From NCBI RefSeq assembly GCF_021353265.1, contig NZ_JAJTWU010000003.1:248001-312000 (forward strand): DNA of 64,000 bases, in the 5' to 3' direction. The notes below the pieces were generated by a model. The model did no database searches and had not been told where the DNA came from. It saw nothing but the letters and a program-made list of their open reading frames with translations. Below, piece after piece: positions 53,259 through 61,602 of the stretch. Position 1 is the first letter of the stretch. Each line of letters starts with the position of its first letter. The stretch comes from Pelomonas cellulosilytica. Its GTDB lineage: Bacteria; Pseudomonadota; Gammaproteobacteria; Burkholderiales; Burkholderiaceae_C. The position numbers and the translations under genes were made by a program.

Positions 53259-53309
53259 GGACCGGCCGAGGGGTTTTGTCGGATGTCGGTTAGTCGGCCG
53301 GTCCTTTTT
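53259..53309 (+). terminator. Attenuating terminator between the binding-protein and permease genes
   Basis: GGACCGGCCGA (53259-53269) and TCGGCCGGTCC (53294-53304) form a perfect 11-bp stem around a 24-base loop, followed by TTTTT. A second hairpin, GCCCTC-N7-GAGGGC (53310-53328), comes directly after. Partial read-through here would give high binding-protein and lower permease output; processing and mRNA stabilisation are alternatives. Confidence 0.75.
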
Positions 53310-53347
53310 GCCCTCTTCGAAGGAGGGCACGCACTAGGAGATGCACC

Positions 53348-54262
53348 ATGGGTGTGAGCGAGATCACCAACATTGCACTGATGCAGGGCTTCGCCGGGCT
53401 GAGCCTGTTCTCGGTGCTGCTGCTGATGGGCCTCGGCCTGGCCATCATCTTTGGCCAGATGGGCGTCATCAACATGGCGCACGGCGAGTTCATGACCATC
53501 GGCGCCTACACCATCTTCATGGCCGCCACTCTCACCGAGAAGTGGGCGCCGAAGATGATGCCCTACTACTTTCCGTTCGCGATCCTGCTCGCCTTCGTGC
53601 TGGCCTTCATCGCAGGCTGGATTGCCGAGTGGGCGCTGATCCGCCACCTCTACAAGCGGCCGCTCGACACGCTGCTGGCCACCTGGGGCCTGAGCCTGGG
53701 CCTGCAGCAGGTATTCCGCTCGGGCATCGGCCCCAAGGAAGTAAGCCCCACGCTGCCCGAGTGGCTGATGGGCTCCTGGTCGCCCTCGCCCGGCCTGGAC
53801 ATTCCGATCAACGGCCTGTTCGTGCTGGGTCTCACGCTGCTCGTGACCGGCGGCGTGATGCTGGCCCTCTACAAGAGCCGATGGGGTCTGCGCGTGCGGG
53901 CGACGGTGTCCAACCGCGTGATGGCCAACGCCATCGGCATCAACACGAAGAAGACCGACCGGCTCACCTTCGCCATCGGCTGCGGCATCGCCGGCGTGGC
54001 CGGTGCCGCCTTCACCACCATCGGCTCCACCGGCCCCACCAGCGGCTCGCTCTACATCGTCGATGCCTTCCTCGTCGTCACGTTCGGCGGCGCGGCCAGC
54101 CTGCTCGGCACGGTGGCCTCGGCCTTCGGCATCGCGCAGACCCAGTCCATCAGCGAGTTCTTCATGACCGGCTCAATGGCCAAGGTGCTGACGCTGTCCG
54201 TCATCGTGCTGATTCTGATGATGCGGCCGCAAGGGCTGTTCGCCTCCAAGGTGCGCCGCTGA
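53348..54262 (+). CDS. urtB (fmdE-like): ABC transporter permease, UrtB/FmdE-like
   Basis: 304-aa inner-membrane permease of the branched-chain-amino-acid/urea class with about 8 helices. Motifs are GLGLAIIFGQMGVINMAHGEFMTIGAY and, near the end, FLVVTFGGAASLLGTVAS. Many UrtB proteins are over 500 aa with an extra N-terminal extracytoplasmic part; this one lacks it and matches the size of short-chain-amide permease FmdE. AGGAG lies eight bases upstream of the start. The next gene begins 25 bases on. Confidence 0.92.
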   Translation: MGVSEITNIALMQGFAGLSLFSVLLLMGLGLAIIFGQMGVINMAHGEFMTIGAYTIFMAATLTEKWAPKMMPYYFPFAILLAFVLAFIAGWIAEWALIRHLYKRPLDTLLATWGLSLGLQQVFRSGIGPKEVSPTLPEWLMGSWSPSPGLDIPINGLFVLGLTLLVTGGVMLALYKSRWGLRVRATVSNRVMANAIGINTKKTDRLTFAIGCGIAGVAGAAFTTIGSTGPTSGSLYIVDAFLVVTFGGAASLLGTVASAFGIAQTQSISEFFMTGSMAKVLTLSVIVLILMMRPQGLFASKVRR

Positions 54263-54287
54263 TCCCCGACTGAACCGGAGTCCCCGC

Positions 54288-55499
54288 ATGAAAGCCCTTC
54301 CCCTTCCCGGCGCCTTCATGGCCTGGCTGCAGCGCACCGGCCTCGGCAGCGTGGTGCTGCTCAGCGTGCTGCTCATCGTCGTGCTGCCGCTTTCGCTGGA
54401 CCTCTTCCGCCTCAACCTCGTCGGCAAGTACCTCACCTACGCCTTCGTCGCCATCGGTCTCGTCATGCTGTGGGGCTGGGGTGGCGTGCTGAGCCTCGGC
54501 CAGGGCGTGTTCTTCGGTCTCGGCGGCTACGCGATGGCGATGTTCCTGAAGCTGGAGGCCAGCGACCCAGAGGCCACCAAGATCCAGTCCACGCCGGGCA
54601 TCCCGGACTTCATGGACTGGAACCAGCTCACCGAGCTGCCCACCTGGTGGCTACCGTTCAAGAGCCTGCCGTTCACGCTGTTCGCCGTCATCGCGGTGCC
54701 GACGCTGCTGGCCTTCATCGTCAGCTATGCCATGTTCAAGCGGCGCGTGGGCGGTGTGTACTTCGCCATCATCACGCAGGCCGTGGCGCTGATCCTGTCG
54801 GTGCTCATCGTCGGCCAGCAGGGCTACACGGGCGGTGTCAACGGCATGACCGACTTGAAGACTCTGCTGGGCTGGGACATCCGCACCGACTCGGCCAAGT
54901 ACATCCTCTACTTCACCTGCTGCGCGCTGCTGATCGCCAGCATCTGCCTGTGCCTCTGGGTGCAGAAGAGCAAGCTCGGTACGTTGCTGCTAGCGATGCG
55001 CGACAAGGAAGACCGTGTGCGCTTCTCGGGCTACGACGTAGCCATGTTCCGCGTCTTTGCGTTCTGCCTTGCGGCGGCGCTCTCGGCCATCGGCGGCGCG
55101 ATGTTCACGCTGCAGGTGGGCTTCATGTCGCCGTCATTCGTCGGCATCGTGCCGTCCATCGAGATGGTCATCTACGCCGCGGTCGGCGGCCGCATGAGCC
55201 TGGTGGGCGCCGTGATGGGCGCGCTGCTGGTGAACGCCGGCAAGACCGTGTTCTCCGAAAACCTGCCCGACCTGTGGCTCTTCATGATGGCCGCGCTGTT
55301 CATCGGCGTGACGATGGCCTTCCCCGACGGTCTGGCCGGGTTGTGGACGCAGAAGGTCGTTCCTTGGTGGCAGCGCAAGCAGGCTGCGCGCATCGCCGTG
55401 CGCGAGGGCGTAGCCGCAGCGCAGGCCTCCTGGCCGCTTCCGCCCGCGCCGCGGGCGCCCAAGTCGCCCAGCCTGTCGGCCGGCCCGCAAACCGCCTGA
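54288..55499 (+). CDS. urtC: ABC transporter permease, UrtC/FmdF-like
   Basis: 403-aa second permease (LivM class) with about 10 helices: LLSVLLIVVLPLSLDLFRLNLVGKYLTYAFVAIGLVMLWGWGGVLSLGQGVFFGLGGYAMAMF is the characteristic N-terminal stretch (only its signature segments, GWGGVLSLGQGVFFG and GYAMAMFLKLE, are needed for the call). QQGYTGGVNGMTDLKTLLG, found in UrtC proteins, and a long Pro/Ala-rich cytoplasmic tail follow. The next gene starts 15 bases downstream. Confidence 0.92.
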   Translation: MKALPLPGAFMAWLQRTGLGSVVLLSVLLIVVLPLSLDLFRLNLVGKYLTYAFVAIGLVMLWGWGGVLSLGQGVFFGLGGYAMAMFLKLEASDPEATKIQSTPGIPDFMDWNQLTELPTWWLPFKSLPFTLFAVIAVPTLLAFIVSYAMFKRRVGGVYFAIITQAVALILSVLIVGQQGYTGGVNGMTDLKTLLGWDIRTDSAKYILYFTCCALLIASICLCLWVQKSKLGTLLLAMRDKEDRVRFSGYDVAMFRVFAFCLAAALSAIGGAMFTLQVGFMSPSFVGIVPSIEMVIYAAVGGRMSLVGAVMGALLVNAGKTVFSENLPDLWLFMMAALFIGVTMAFPDGLAGLWTQKVVPWWQRKQAARIAVREGVAAAQASWPLPPAPRAPKSPSLSAGPQTA

Positions 55500-55514
55500 C
55501 CGCAGGAGCCCCTC

Positions 55515-56258
55515 ATGAGCAACACCGACTACGCCCTCGCGGTCGAAGACCTGACCGTATCGTTCGACGGCTTCAAGGCCATCGACAACCTCACGCTCTA
55601 TGTCGACAAGAACGAGCTGCGCGTCATCATCGGCCCCAACGGCGCCGGCAAGACGACGCTGCTGGACCTTATCTGCGGCCGCACGCGCGCCAGCGCCGGC
55701 AGCATCAAGTTCCGCAACGAGGAGATGACCAAGCTGCCCGAGTACACCCGGGTGCGCCGCGGCATCGGCCGCAAGTTCCAGACGCCGTCCATATACGAGA
55801 ACCTGTCGGTCTTCCAGAACCTCGAGGTGTCCTTCCCCAAGGGCCGCTCCGTGTTCGGCGCCCTCGCCTTCCGCTGCACCGACGACGTCGTCAGCCGCGT
55901 GAAGCTGGTGGCCGAGGACATCGGCCTGCTCGACAAGCTCGACACCGAGGCCGGCCTGCTGAGCCACGGCCAGAAGCAATGGCTGGAGATCGGCATGCTG
56001 CTGATGCAGGAGCCGGAGCTGCTGATGCTCGACGAACCCATCGCTGGCATGAGCGCCCGCGAGCGCGAGCTGACGGCCGAGCTTCTGCAGCGCATCTGCA
56101 AGAACCGATCGGTGATCGTCATCGAGCACGACATGGACTTCGTCAAGCAGATCGCTCACAAGGTCACCGTCATGCACCAGGGAAAGATCCTCGCCGAGGG
56201 AACGATGGACAAGGTCCAGAACGACCCGAAAGTGATTGACGTCTACCTCGGCCATTGA
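55515..56258 (+). CDS. urtD: ABC transporter ATP-binding protein, UrtD-like
   Basis: 247-aa ATPase. Walker A is GPNGAGKTT; an unusual ABC signature LSHGQKQWLEIGMLLMQEP precedes Walker B LLMLDEPIAGM, and H-loop IVIEHDMDFVKQIA follows. The LSHGQKQWLEIGM form is a hallmark of UrtD. AGGAG is a few bases before the ATG. It pairs with UrtE to power the UrtB/C permease. The next gene starts 13 bases later. Confidence 0.93.
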   Translation: MSNTDYALAVEDLTVSFDGFKAIDNLTLYVDKNELRVIIGPNGAGKTTLLDLICGRTRASAGSIKFRNEEMTKLPEYTRVRRGIGRKFQTPSIYENLSVFQNLEVSFPKGRSVFGALAFRCTDDVVSRVKLVAEDIGLLDKLDTEAGLLSHGQKQWLEIGMLLMQEPELLMLDEPIAGMSARERELTAELLQRICKNRSVIVIEHDMDFVKQIAHKVTVMHQGKILAEGTMDKVQNDPKVIDVYLGH

Positions 56259-56271
56259 ACGGGAGAACCAC

Positions 56272-56961
56272 ATGCTCGACGTCAAAGACCTCGTCGTCGC
56301 CTACGGCCAGAGCCAGGCCCTGCACGGCATCTCGTTCAGCGCCGCCACCAAGGAGACGGTCGCCATCATGGGCCGCAACGGCATGGGAAAGACCACGCTA
56401 TTCAAGAGCCTGATGGGCGTGCTGCCGATCAAGTCCGGCGAGGTGCGCGTGGCGGGGCAGGACATCTCGCGCAGCGAGAGCTACAAGCGCGTGGCCCAGG
56501 GTATCGCCTACGTGCCGCAGGGCCGCATGATCTTCCCGACGCTGACCGTGGAAGAGAACATCCAGACCGGCCTGGAGAACAGCGTCACCCGCCGCATCCC
56601 GGAAGAGATCTACGCCCTCTTCCCCGTGCTGTGGGAGATGCGCAGCCGCAAGGGCGGCAACCTCTCCGGCGGCCAGCAGCAACAGCTCGCCATCGCCCGA
56701 GCGCTCGTCACCAACCCCAAGGTGCTGCTGCTCGACGAGCCCACCGAGGGCATCCAGCCTTCCATCATCAAGGACATCGCCAAGGCGCTCAACGAGATCC
56801 GCAAGCTGCGCGACATCACCATCGTCGTCAGCGAGCAGGTGCTGAGCTTTGCGATGGACGTGGCCGACCGGCTCTTCGTCATCGAAGGCGGCCGGCTGGT
56901 GCACGAAACCGCGCGAGCCGACACCGACGTCGCCCGCATCAAGTCTTACCTGTCTGTTTGA
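56272..56961 (+). CDS. urtE: ABC transporter ATP-binding protein, UrtE-like
   Basis: 229-aa LivF-class ATPase: Walker A GRNGMGKTTL, signature LSGGQQQQLAIARALV, Walker B VLLLDEPTEGIQPSII, and VVSEQVLSFAMDVADR. The start at 56272 (MLDVKDLVVAYG) follows GGGAG; the open frame runs 36 bases further upstream into the urtD end. Last transporter gene, 28 bases before the formamidase gene, so uptake and hydrolysis are expressed together. Confidence 0.93.
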   Translation: MLDVKDLVVAYGQSQALHGISFSAATKETVAIMGRNGMGKTTLFKSLMGVLPIKSGEVRVAGQDISRSESYKRVAQGIAYVPQGRMIFPTLTVEENIQTGLENSVTRRIPEEIYALFPVLWEMRSRKGGNLSGGQQQQLAIARALVTNPKVLLLDEPTEGIQPSIIKDIAKALNEIRKLRDITIVVSEQVLSFAMDVADRLFVIEGGRLVHETARADTDVARIKSYLSV

Positions 56962-56989
56962 ACTTGAACTCAACGAGGAGCACACCCCC

Positions 56990-58219
56990 ATGGCCGAGAC
57001 CCTGATCGCCGTCGACCTGAACCAGTCGCCGCTCGAGAACCCGCTGATCCACAACCGCTGGCACCCGGACATCCCGATGGCCGCCTGGGTGAACCCTGGC
57101 GACGAATTCGTGCTGGAAACCTACGACTGGACGGGCGGGTTCATCAAGAACAACGACAGCGCCGACGACGTCCGCGACATCGACCTGTCCACCGTGCACT
57201 ATCTCTCCGGCCCCGTGGGAGTGAAGGGCGCCGAGCCGGGCGACCTGCTCGTCGTAGACCTGCTGGACATCGGCGCCAAGCAGGACAGCCTCTGGGGCTT
57301 CAACGGCTTTTTCAGCAAGAAGAACGGCGGCGGCTTCCTGACCGAGCACTTTCCACAGGCGCAAAAGTCCATTTGGGACATCCACGGCATGTTCACGAAG
57401 AGCCGGCACGTACCGGGCGTGAGCTACGCCGGCCTGATCCATCCCGGGCTGATCGGCTGCCTCCCCGACCGCAAGATGCTGGAGGCCTGGAACACCCGCG
57501 AGGTGGACTTCATCGCCACCAACCCGACGCGCGTGCCGCCGCTGGCCAATGCGCCGTTCGAGCCAACGGCCCACATGGGTCAGCTCACCGGTGAAGCGCG
57601 CGACAAGGCCGCCGCTGAAGGCGCCCGCACCGTGCCGCCGCGCGAACATGGGGGCAACTGCGACATCAAGGATCTGTCGCGCGGCTCCAAGATCTTCTTC
57701 CCCGTCTACGTCGACGGCGCGGGCCTGTCGGTCGGCGACCTGCACTTCAGCCAGGGCGACGGCGAGATCACCTTCTGCGGCGCCATCGAGATGGCCGGCT
57801 GGGTGCACATGAAAGTCACGCTCATCAAGGGCGGCATGGCCAAGTACGGTATCAAGAACCCGATCTTCAAACCGAGCCCGATCACGCCCCACTACAACGA
57901 CTACCTGATCTTCGAAGGCATCTCCGTCGACGAGCAGGGCCAGCAGCATTACCTCGACGTCCACGTGGCCTACCGCCAAGCCTGCCTGAACGCCATCGAA
58001 TACCTGAAAAAGTTCGGCTACTCCGGCGCCCAGGCCTACTCCATCCTCGGCACGGCGCCCGTGCAGGGCCACATCAGCGGCGTGGTGGACATCCCCAACG
58101 CCTGCGCCACGCTGTGGCTGCCGACGCAGATCTTCGACTTCGACATCAACCCCAGCGCGGCCGGGCCGACGAAGTTCCTGGATGGCAGCATCAGCATGCC
58201 GTTGTCCCCTGACCTCTGA
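56990..58219 (+). CDS. fmdA: Formamidase/acetamidase (FmdA family)
   Basis: 409-aa cytoplasmic amide hydrolase of the FmdA/AmdA family, converting formamide (and slowly acetamide) to ammonia and the acid. Recognisable segments are NRWHPDIPMAAWVNPGDEFV, PGDLLVVDLLDIG, REHGGNCDIKDLSRGSK and GDGEITFCGAIEMAGW, and family length is complete. The start at 56990 (MAETLIAVDLNQ) follows GAGGAG about ten bases upstream. It is translated directly after the ABC transporter genes. Formate made here could feed the formate dehydrogenase at the left of the window, which is speculative. Confidence 0.95.
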   Translation: MAETLIAVDLNQSPLENPLIHNRWHPDIPMAAWVNPGDEFVLETYDWTGGFIKNNDSADDVRDIDLSTVHYLSGPVGVKGAEPGDLLVVDLLDIGAKQDSLWGFNGFFSKKNGGGFLTEHFPQAQKSIWDIHGMFTKSRHVPGVSYAGLIHPGLIGCLPDRKMLEAWNTREVDFIATNPTRVPPLANAPFEPTAHMGQLTGEARDKAAAEGARTVPPREHGGNCDIKDLSRGSKIFFPVYVDGAGLSVGDLHFSQGDGEITFCGAIEMAGWVHMKVTLIKGGMAKYGIKNPIFKPSPITPHYNDYLIFEGISVDEQGQQHYLDVHVAYRQACLNAIEYLKKFGYSGAQAYSILGTAPVQGHISGVVDIPNACATLWLPTQIFDFDINPSAAGPTKFLDGSISMPLSPDL

Positions 58220-58230
58220 GGACGCCGCCG

Positions 58231-58575
58231 ATGCCGACCTACGACTACGACTGCGCCGACTGCGGCGGCTTCGAGGCCATCCGGTCCATCGGCCAGCGCG
58301 ACGAGCCCGCCATCTGCCCCGACTGCGACGGCCTCGCGCCGCGGGTGATGGTGGCCGCGCCGCGGCTGCGCGTCATGGAGGCGTCGACGCTACGCGCGAT
58401 GGACATCAACGAGACCGCGCGGCACGAGCCGCGACGCTCCGGTGACTACCAGCGGCTGCGCCACCCCAGCGGCTGCGGCTGCTGCAGCACGTCATCGCGC
58501 AAGAAGGCCACGGTGACGGCGGCCAACGGCGCCAAGTCCTTCCCGTCGAAGCGACCCTGGATGATCAGCCACTGA
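58231..58575 (+). CDS. fmdB: FmdB-family zinc-ribbon protein
   Basis: 114 aa with an N-terminal zinc ribbon (about 3-42): CADC and CPDC pairs in [18 protein letters not shown] and AICPDCDG. The rest is basic with a short Cys cluster (GCGCCSTS). FmdB was first described as a regulatory gene in the Methylophilus methylotrophus formamidase cluster; its mechanism is unclear. It lies 11 bases after fmdA and 67 before amiE, keeping the classic linkage. Confidence 0.92.
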   Translation: MPTYDYDCADCGGFEAIRSIGQRDEPAICPDCDGLAPRVMVAAPRLRVMEASTLRAMDINETARHEPRRSGDYQRLRHPSGCGCCSTSSRKKATVTAANGAKSFPSKRPWMISH

Positions 58576-58642
58576 GGCTGACCGGCACCGCAGCCGCCCG
58601 CCGTGGTGCCGCCCTGCGAACCCATGCAAGGAGTGCACGACC

Positions 58643-59683
58643 ATGATCCACGGTGACATTTCGAGCAGCAACGACACCGTCGGTGTCGCGGTGGTGAACT
58701 ACAAGATGCCTCGCCTGCACAGCAAGGCCGAGGTGCTGGAGAACGCGCGGCAGATCGCCCGCATGATCGAAGGCATGAAGGTCGGCCTGCCGGGGCTGGA
58801 CCTGGTCGTGTTCCCCGAGTACAGCACCCACGGGATCATGTACGACCCGCAGGAGATGTACGCCACGGCCGCCAGCATCCCGGGTGACGAGACCGCCATC
58901 TTTGCCGAGGCCTGCCGCAAGGCCAAGGTCTGGGGCGTGTTCTCGCTGACCGGCGAGCGCCACGAACAGCACCCGCACAAGGCGCCGTACAACACGCTCA
59001 TTCTGATGAACGATCAGGGCGAGATCGTCCAGAAGTACCGCAAGATCATGCCGTGGGTGCCCATCGAGGGCTGGTATCCGGGAGACCGCACCTACGTCAG
59101 CGACGGCCCCAAGGGCCTGAAGATCAGCCTCATCATCTGCGACGACGGCAACTATCCCGAGACCTGGCGCGACTGCGCGATGAAGGGCGCCGAGCTCATC
59201 GTGCGCTGCCAGGGCTACATGTACCCGGCCAAGGAGCAGCAGATCCTCATCAGCAAGGCCATGGCCTTTGCGAACAACTGCTATGTGGCCGTGGCCAATG
59301 CAGCCGGCTTCGACGGCGTCTACAGCTACTTCGGCCACAGCGCGCTGATCGGCTTCGACGGACGGACGCTCGGCGAATGCGGTGAGGAGGAGATGGGCGT
59401 GCAGTACGCCGCCCTGTCCAAGAGCCTGATCCGCGATTTCCGCAAGAACGGCCAGAGCGAGAACCACCTGTTCAAGCTGCTGCACCGCGGATACACCGGC
59501 CTGATCAACTCCGGCGACGGCAACCAGGGCGTGGCGGCCTGCCCCTATGGCTTCTATGCCGACTGGGTACGCGACCCCGACGCCGCGCGACGGCGCGTCG
59601 AAAGCTTCACGCGCAGCATGGTCGGCACCGAGGAGGCGCCGATCGAGGGCATCCCGAATGCCGGCACCGCCAACCTGCGATAG
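58643..59683 (+). CDS. amiE: Aliphatic amidase (nitrilase superfamily)
   Basis: 346 aa, the same length as Pseudomonas AmiE. It hydrolyses short aliphatic amides to carboxylic acid and ammonia. The catalytic triad is in register with AmiE: Glu59 (VVFPEYS), Lys134 (KYRKIMPW) and Cys166 ([10 protein letters not shown]). [13 protein letters not shown] and [15 protein letters not shown] are also shared. An aliphatic amidase call is preferred over formamidase AmiF from overall similarity to AmiE, though the exact amide range needs assay. It is the last gene of the amide operon; the next gene begins 62 bases on behind a regulatory repeat. Confidence 0.93.
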   Translation: MIHGDISSSNDTVGVAVVNYKMPRLHSKAEVLENARQIARMIEGMKVGLPGLDLVVFPEYSTHGIMYDPQEMYATAASIPGDETAIFAEACRKAKVWGVFSLTGERHEQHPHKAPYNTLILMNDQGEIVQKYRKIMPWVPIEGWYPGDRTYVSDGPKGLKISLIICDDGNYPETWRDCAMKGAELIVRCQGYMYPAKEQQILISKAMAFANNCYVAVANAAGFDGVYSYFGHSALIGFDGRTLGECGEEEMGVQYAALSKSLIRDFRKNGQSENHLFKLLHRGYTGLINSGDGNQGVAACPYGFYADWVRDPDAARRRVESFTRSMVGTEEAPIEGIPNAGTANLR

Positions 59684-59698
59684 CCCTGCGCCGCGGCA

Positions 59699-59730
59699 GC
59701 GATTCGTCGGCCCGCGACGGCGATTCGTCG
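59699..59730 (+). promoter_or_regulatory. Tandem LytTR/AlgR-type binding sites
   Basis: GCGATTCGTCG occurs identically at 59699-59709 and 59720-59730, offset by 21 bp, two helical turns. LytTR-domain regulators bind pairs of about 9-bp direct repeats with this spacing, and the TTCGTC core is shared with the AlgR site CCGTTCGTC. The repeats lie just upstream of the operon that ends in a LytTR regulator gene, so autoregulation is the natural reading (inference). Confidence 0.6.
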
Positions 59731-59745
59731 AAGGCGGCTTCAACC

Positions 59746-60519
59746 GTGCCCTGCGGCGCGGTCTACTACCGGCTCCACCACGACCGGACCGCCATCTTGT
59801 CCCGCTACCGCCATCGCCACCGTGGCCATCCCGGCCACCGCATCCTGTTCGGCCTCGCCGTCATTGGCATCGGCACGCTCGCGCTGCTGGACAACCTCAG
59901 GCTGTTCGATGCCGCGCTGCTGCACACGTACTGGCCGCTGGCGCTGGTCGTCTGGGGTCTGGGGCGACTCGTCTGGCCCCCGCATCCGGGCGGCAGCCTG
60001 TTCGGCCTGCTGCTGATCATCGGGGGCCTGGCATTGACCGCCAACCACGTGGGCGTGCTGAACGTCCATCCGCGCGACTGGTGGCCGGTGCTCGTCATCG
60101 TCGTGGGGCTGAGCATCGTGTCGCGCAGCTTCTGGCCGCGCCGCTGCCGCGGCCTGCCGAGCGGCTTCGACAGCGTGGCCGCCGAACATGGCGAACTGCT
60201 CGACATCGATGCCAATTTCAGCGCCATCAAGCAGCGCAACGACTCCGCGAGCTTCAAGGGCGGGCGCATCAGCAGCACCTTCGGCGGCATCGACATCGAC
60301 CTGACGCATGCGACGCTGGCCGGCGGCGAGGCCCGGCTGCAAGTCGACGCGCGCTTCAGCGGCATCGTGCTGCACGTGCCACGCGACTGGCTCGTGGTGG
60401 CCGAGATCGATCCCGTCTTCGGTGGCATCGAGAACAAGACCGTGCCGCCCTTGGCGCCGATGCAGCGGCTGCTGCTGCGCGGGCGCGTCGTGTTCGGCGG
60501 CGTCGAGATCAAGAACTGA
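59746..60519 (+). CDS. LiaF-like four-helix membrane protein
   Basis: 257 aa. After a basic His/Arg-rich N-terminus come four membrane helices (for example LFGLAVIGIGTLALLDNL, WPLALVVWGLGRLVW, LFGLLLIIGGLALTA and VLVIVVGLSIVS), then a soluble domain of about 110 residues with repeated FGG-type strands (STFGGIDIDL, VFGGIENK, VFGGVEIKN). This resembles the LiaF-like/DUF2154 cell-envelope-stress domain. The start at 59746 is provisional; a TTG near 59797 is possible. It precedes the LytS-like kinase gene by 9 bases, and LiaF proteins act as inhibitors of partner kinases in Firmicutes, so a similar role may hold here. Confidence 0.75.
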   Translation: MPCGAVYYRLHHDRTAILSRYRHRHRGHPGHRILFGLAVIGIGTLALLDNLRLFDAALLHTYWPLALVVWGLGRLVWPPHPGGSLFGLLLIIGGLALTANHVGVLNVHPRDWWPVLVIVVGLSIVSRSFWPRRCRGLPSGFDSVAAEHGELLDIDANFSAIKQRNDSASFKGGRISSTFGGIDIDLTHATLAGGEARLQVDARFSGIVLHVPRDWLVVAEIDPVFGGIENKTVPPLAPMQRLLLRGRVVFGGVEIKN

Positions 60520-60528
60520 CCCGCCGCC

Positions 60529-61602
60529 GTGCACCCGCTGTTCAGCCACTGGCGCGCGCTGGCGGCCTACCTGCTGGCCTGGGGGCTGGCCGGACCAGCG
60601 CTGGCCGCCGGGCTGCAGGCGCTGGGGCTGACGCCGCTGGGCTGGGCACTGCCATGGACGGTGCCACTGTGCGGCGTCTTCAGCTTCGTCGCGCTGGCCA
60701 CCTACTATCCATGCCGCAGCCGCCCCATCGACGACCTGCACAGTGCGGCGGCGCTGAGCTACCGCGCCGCGCTCGTCGTGACGCTGGCCACCGCCCTGGC
60801 CGCCGCGGCCATCGGCTGGGACGCCGCGGGCCGGCTCTTCGGCCACGAGGCCGGCTGGGTTGGCCTGACGCCCGGCGGCCGCGTGCTGCTGCTGGCGGCG
60901 CTGCTCGGTCTGCTGACGCTGGCAGTGCTGGCGCATGACCTGCTCATCGCGTTCCAGCGCGCGCAGGCGGCCGGCGAGCGCGAGGCTCAGGCCCGGGTGC
61001 TGGCGCGCGACATGGAGCTGCAGCTGCTGCGGCTGCAGATCGACCCGCATTTCCTTTTCAACAGCCTGAACTCCATCAGCGCCCTCACCCACCTGGACCC
61101 GGCGGCGGCGCGGGCGATGGCCATCGACCTGGCGCAGTTCTTCCGCCAGACGCTGGACCTGGCCGGCCGCGAGCGCATCCGGCTGGCCGACGAGCTGGCG
61201 CTGCTGGGCCACTACCTGGCCATCGAGAAGCAGCGCCTGGGCGACAAGCTCTCCACGGCCATCGACGCCGCGCCGGACAGCCTGCCGGCGCTGCTGCCGC
61301 CGCTGACGCTGCAGCCGCTGGTGGAGAACGCACTGAAGCATGGCCTGCGCCTGCGCGACGATGGCGGCCTGCTGCGCGTGCAGGCGCTGGTGCGCGACGG
61401 CTGGCTGCATCTGGCCGTGCGCAATCCGGTGCCCGACGCGCCCTGCACTCCGGCCGACGACTGCGGGCTGGGCCTCGGCCTGCGCAACTTGCGCGAAAGG
61501 CTGGCCGCGCAGTACGCCGGCCGCGCCCGTGTGCACTGGGGTGCGGACGCCGAAGGCTTTGCCGTGGAGATCACCCTGCCCCTGGAAAGGAGCGCCTCAT
61601 GA
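60529..61602 (+). CDS. LytS/YehU-type sensor histidine kinase
   Basis: 357-aa inner-membrane kinase with four predicted helices (within about 10-35, 41-60, 78-96 and 118-141), a linker helix, and the His_kinase domain with phospho-acceptor His174 (QIDPHFLFNSLNSISALTHL). The ATPase domain has PPLTLQPLVENALKHGL and GLGLRNLRERL. It starts with GTG at 60529. Its stop overlaps the regulator start as ATGA. The upstream LiaF-like protein makes an envelope-linked signal likely. Confidence 0.9.
   Translation: MHPLFSHWRALAAYLLAWGLAGPALAAGLQALGLTPLGWALPWTVPLCGVFSFVALATYYPCRSRPIDDLHSAAALSYRAALVVTLATALAAAAIGWDAAGRLFGHEAGWVGLTPGGRVLLLAALLGLLTLAVLAHDLLIAFQRAQAAGEREAQARVLARDMELQLLRLQIDPHFLFNSLNSISALTHLDPAAARAMAIDLAQFFRQTLDLAGRERIRLADELALLGHYLAIEKQRLGDKLSTAIDAAPDSLPALLPPLTLQPLVENALKHGLRLRDDGGLLRVQALVRDGWLHLAVRNPVPDAPCTPADDCGLGLGLRNLRERLAAQYAGRARVHWGADAEGFAVEITLPLERSAS

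Noticed and set aside
51917..56961. A plain urea transporter belonging to a urease cluster.
   Set aside because: No urease structural or accessory gene is adjacent; the following genes are amidases and the permease is short like FmdE.
58643..59683. Naming the last amide-operon gene amiF (formamidase).
   Set aside because: Length, triad numbering and overall sequence fit AmiE aliphatic amidase better; activity still needs assay.
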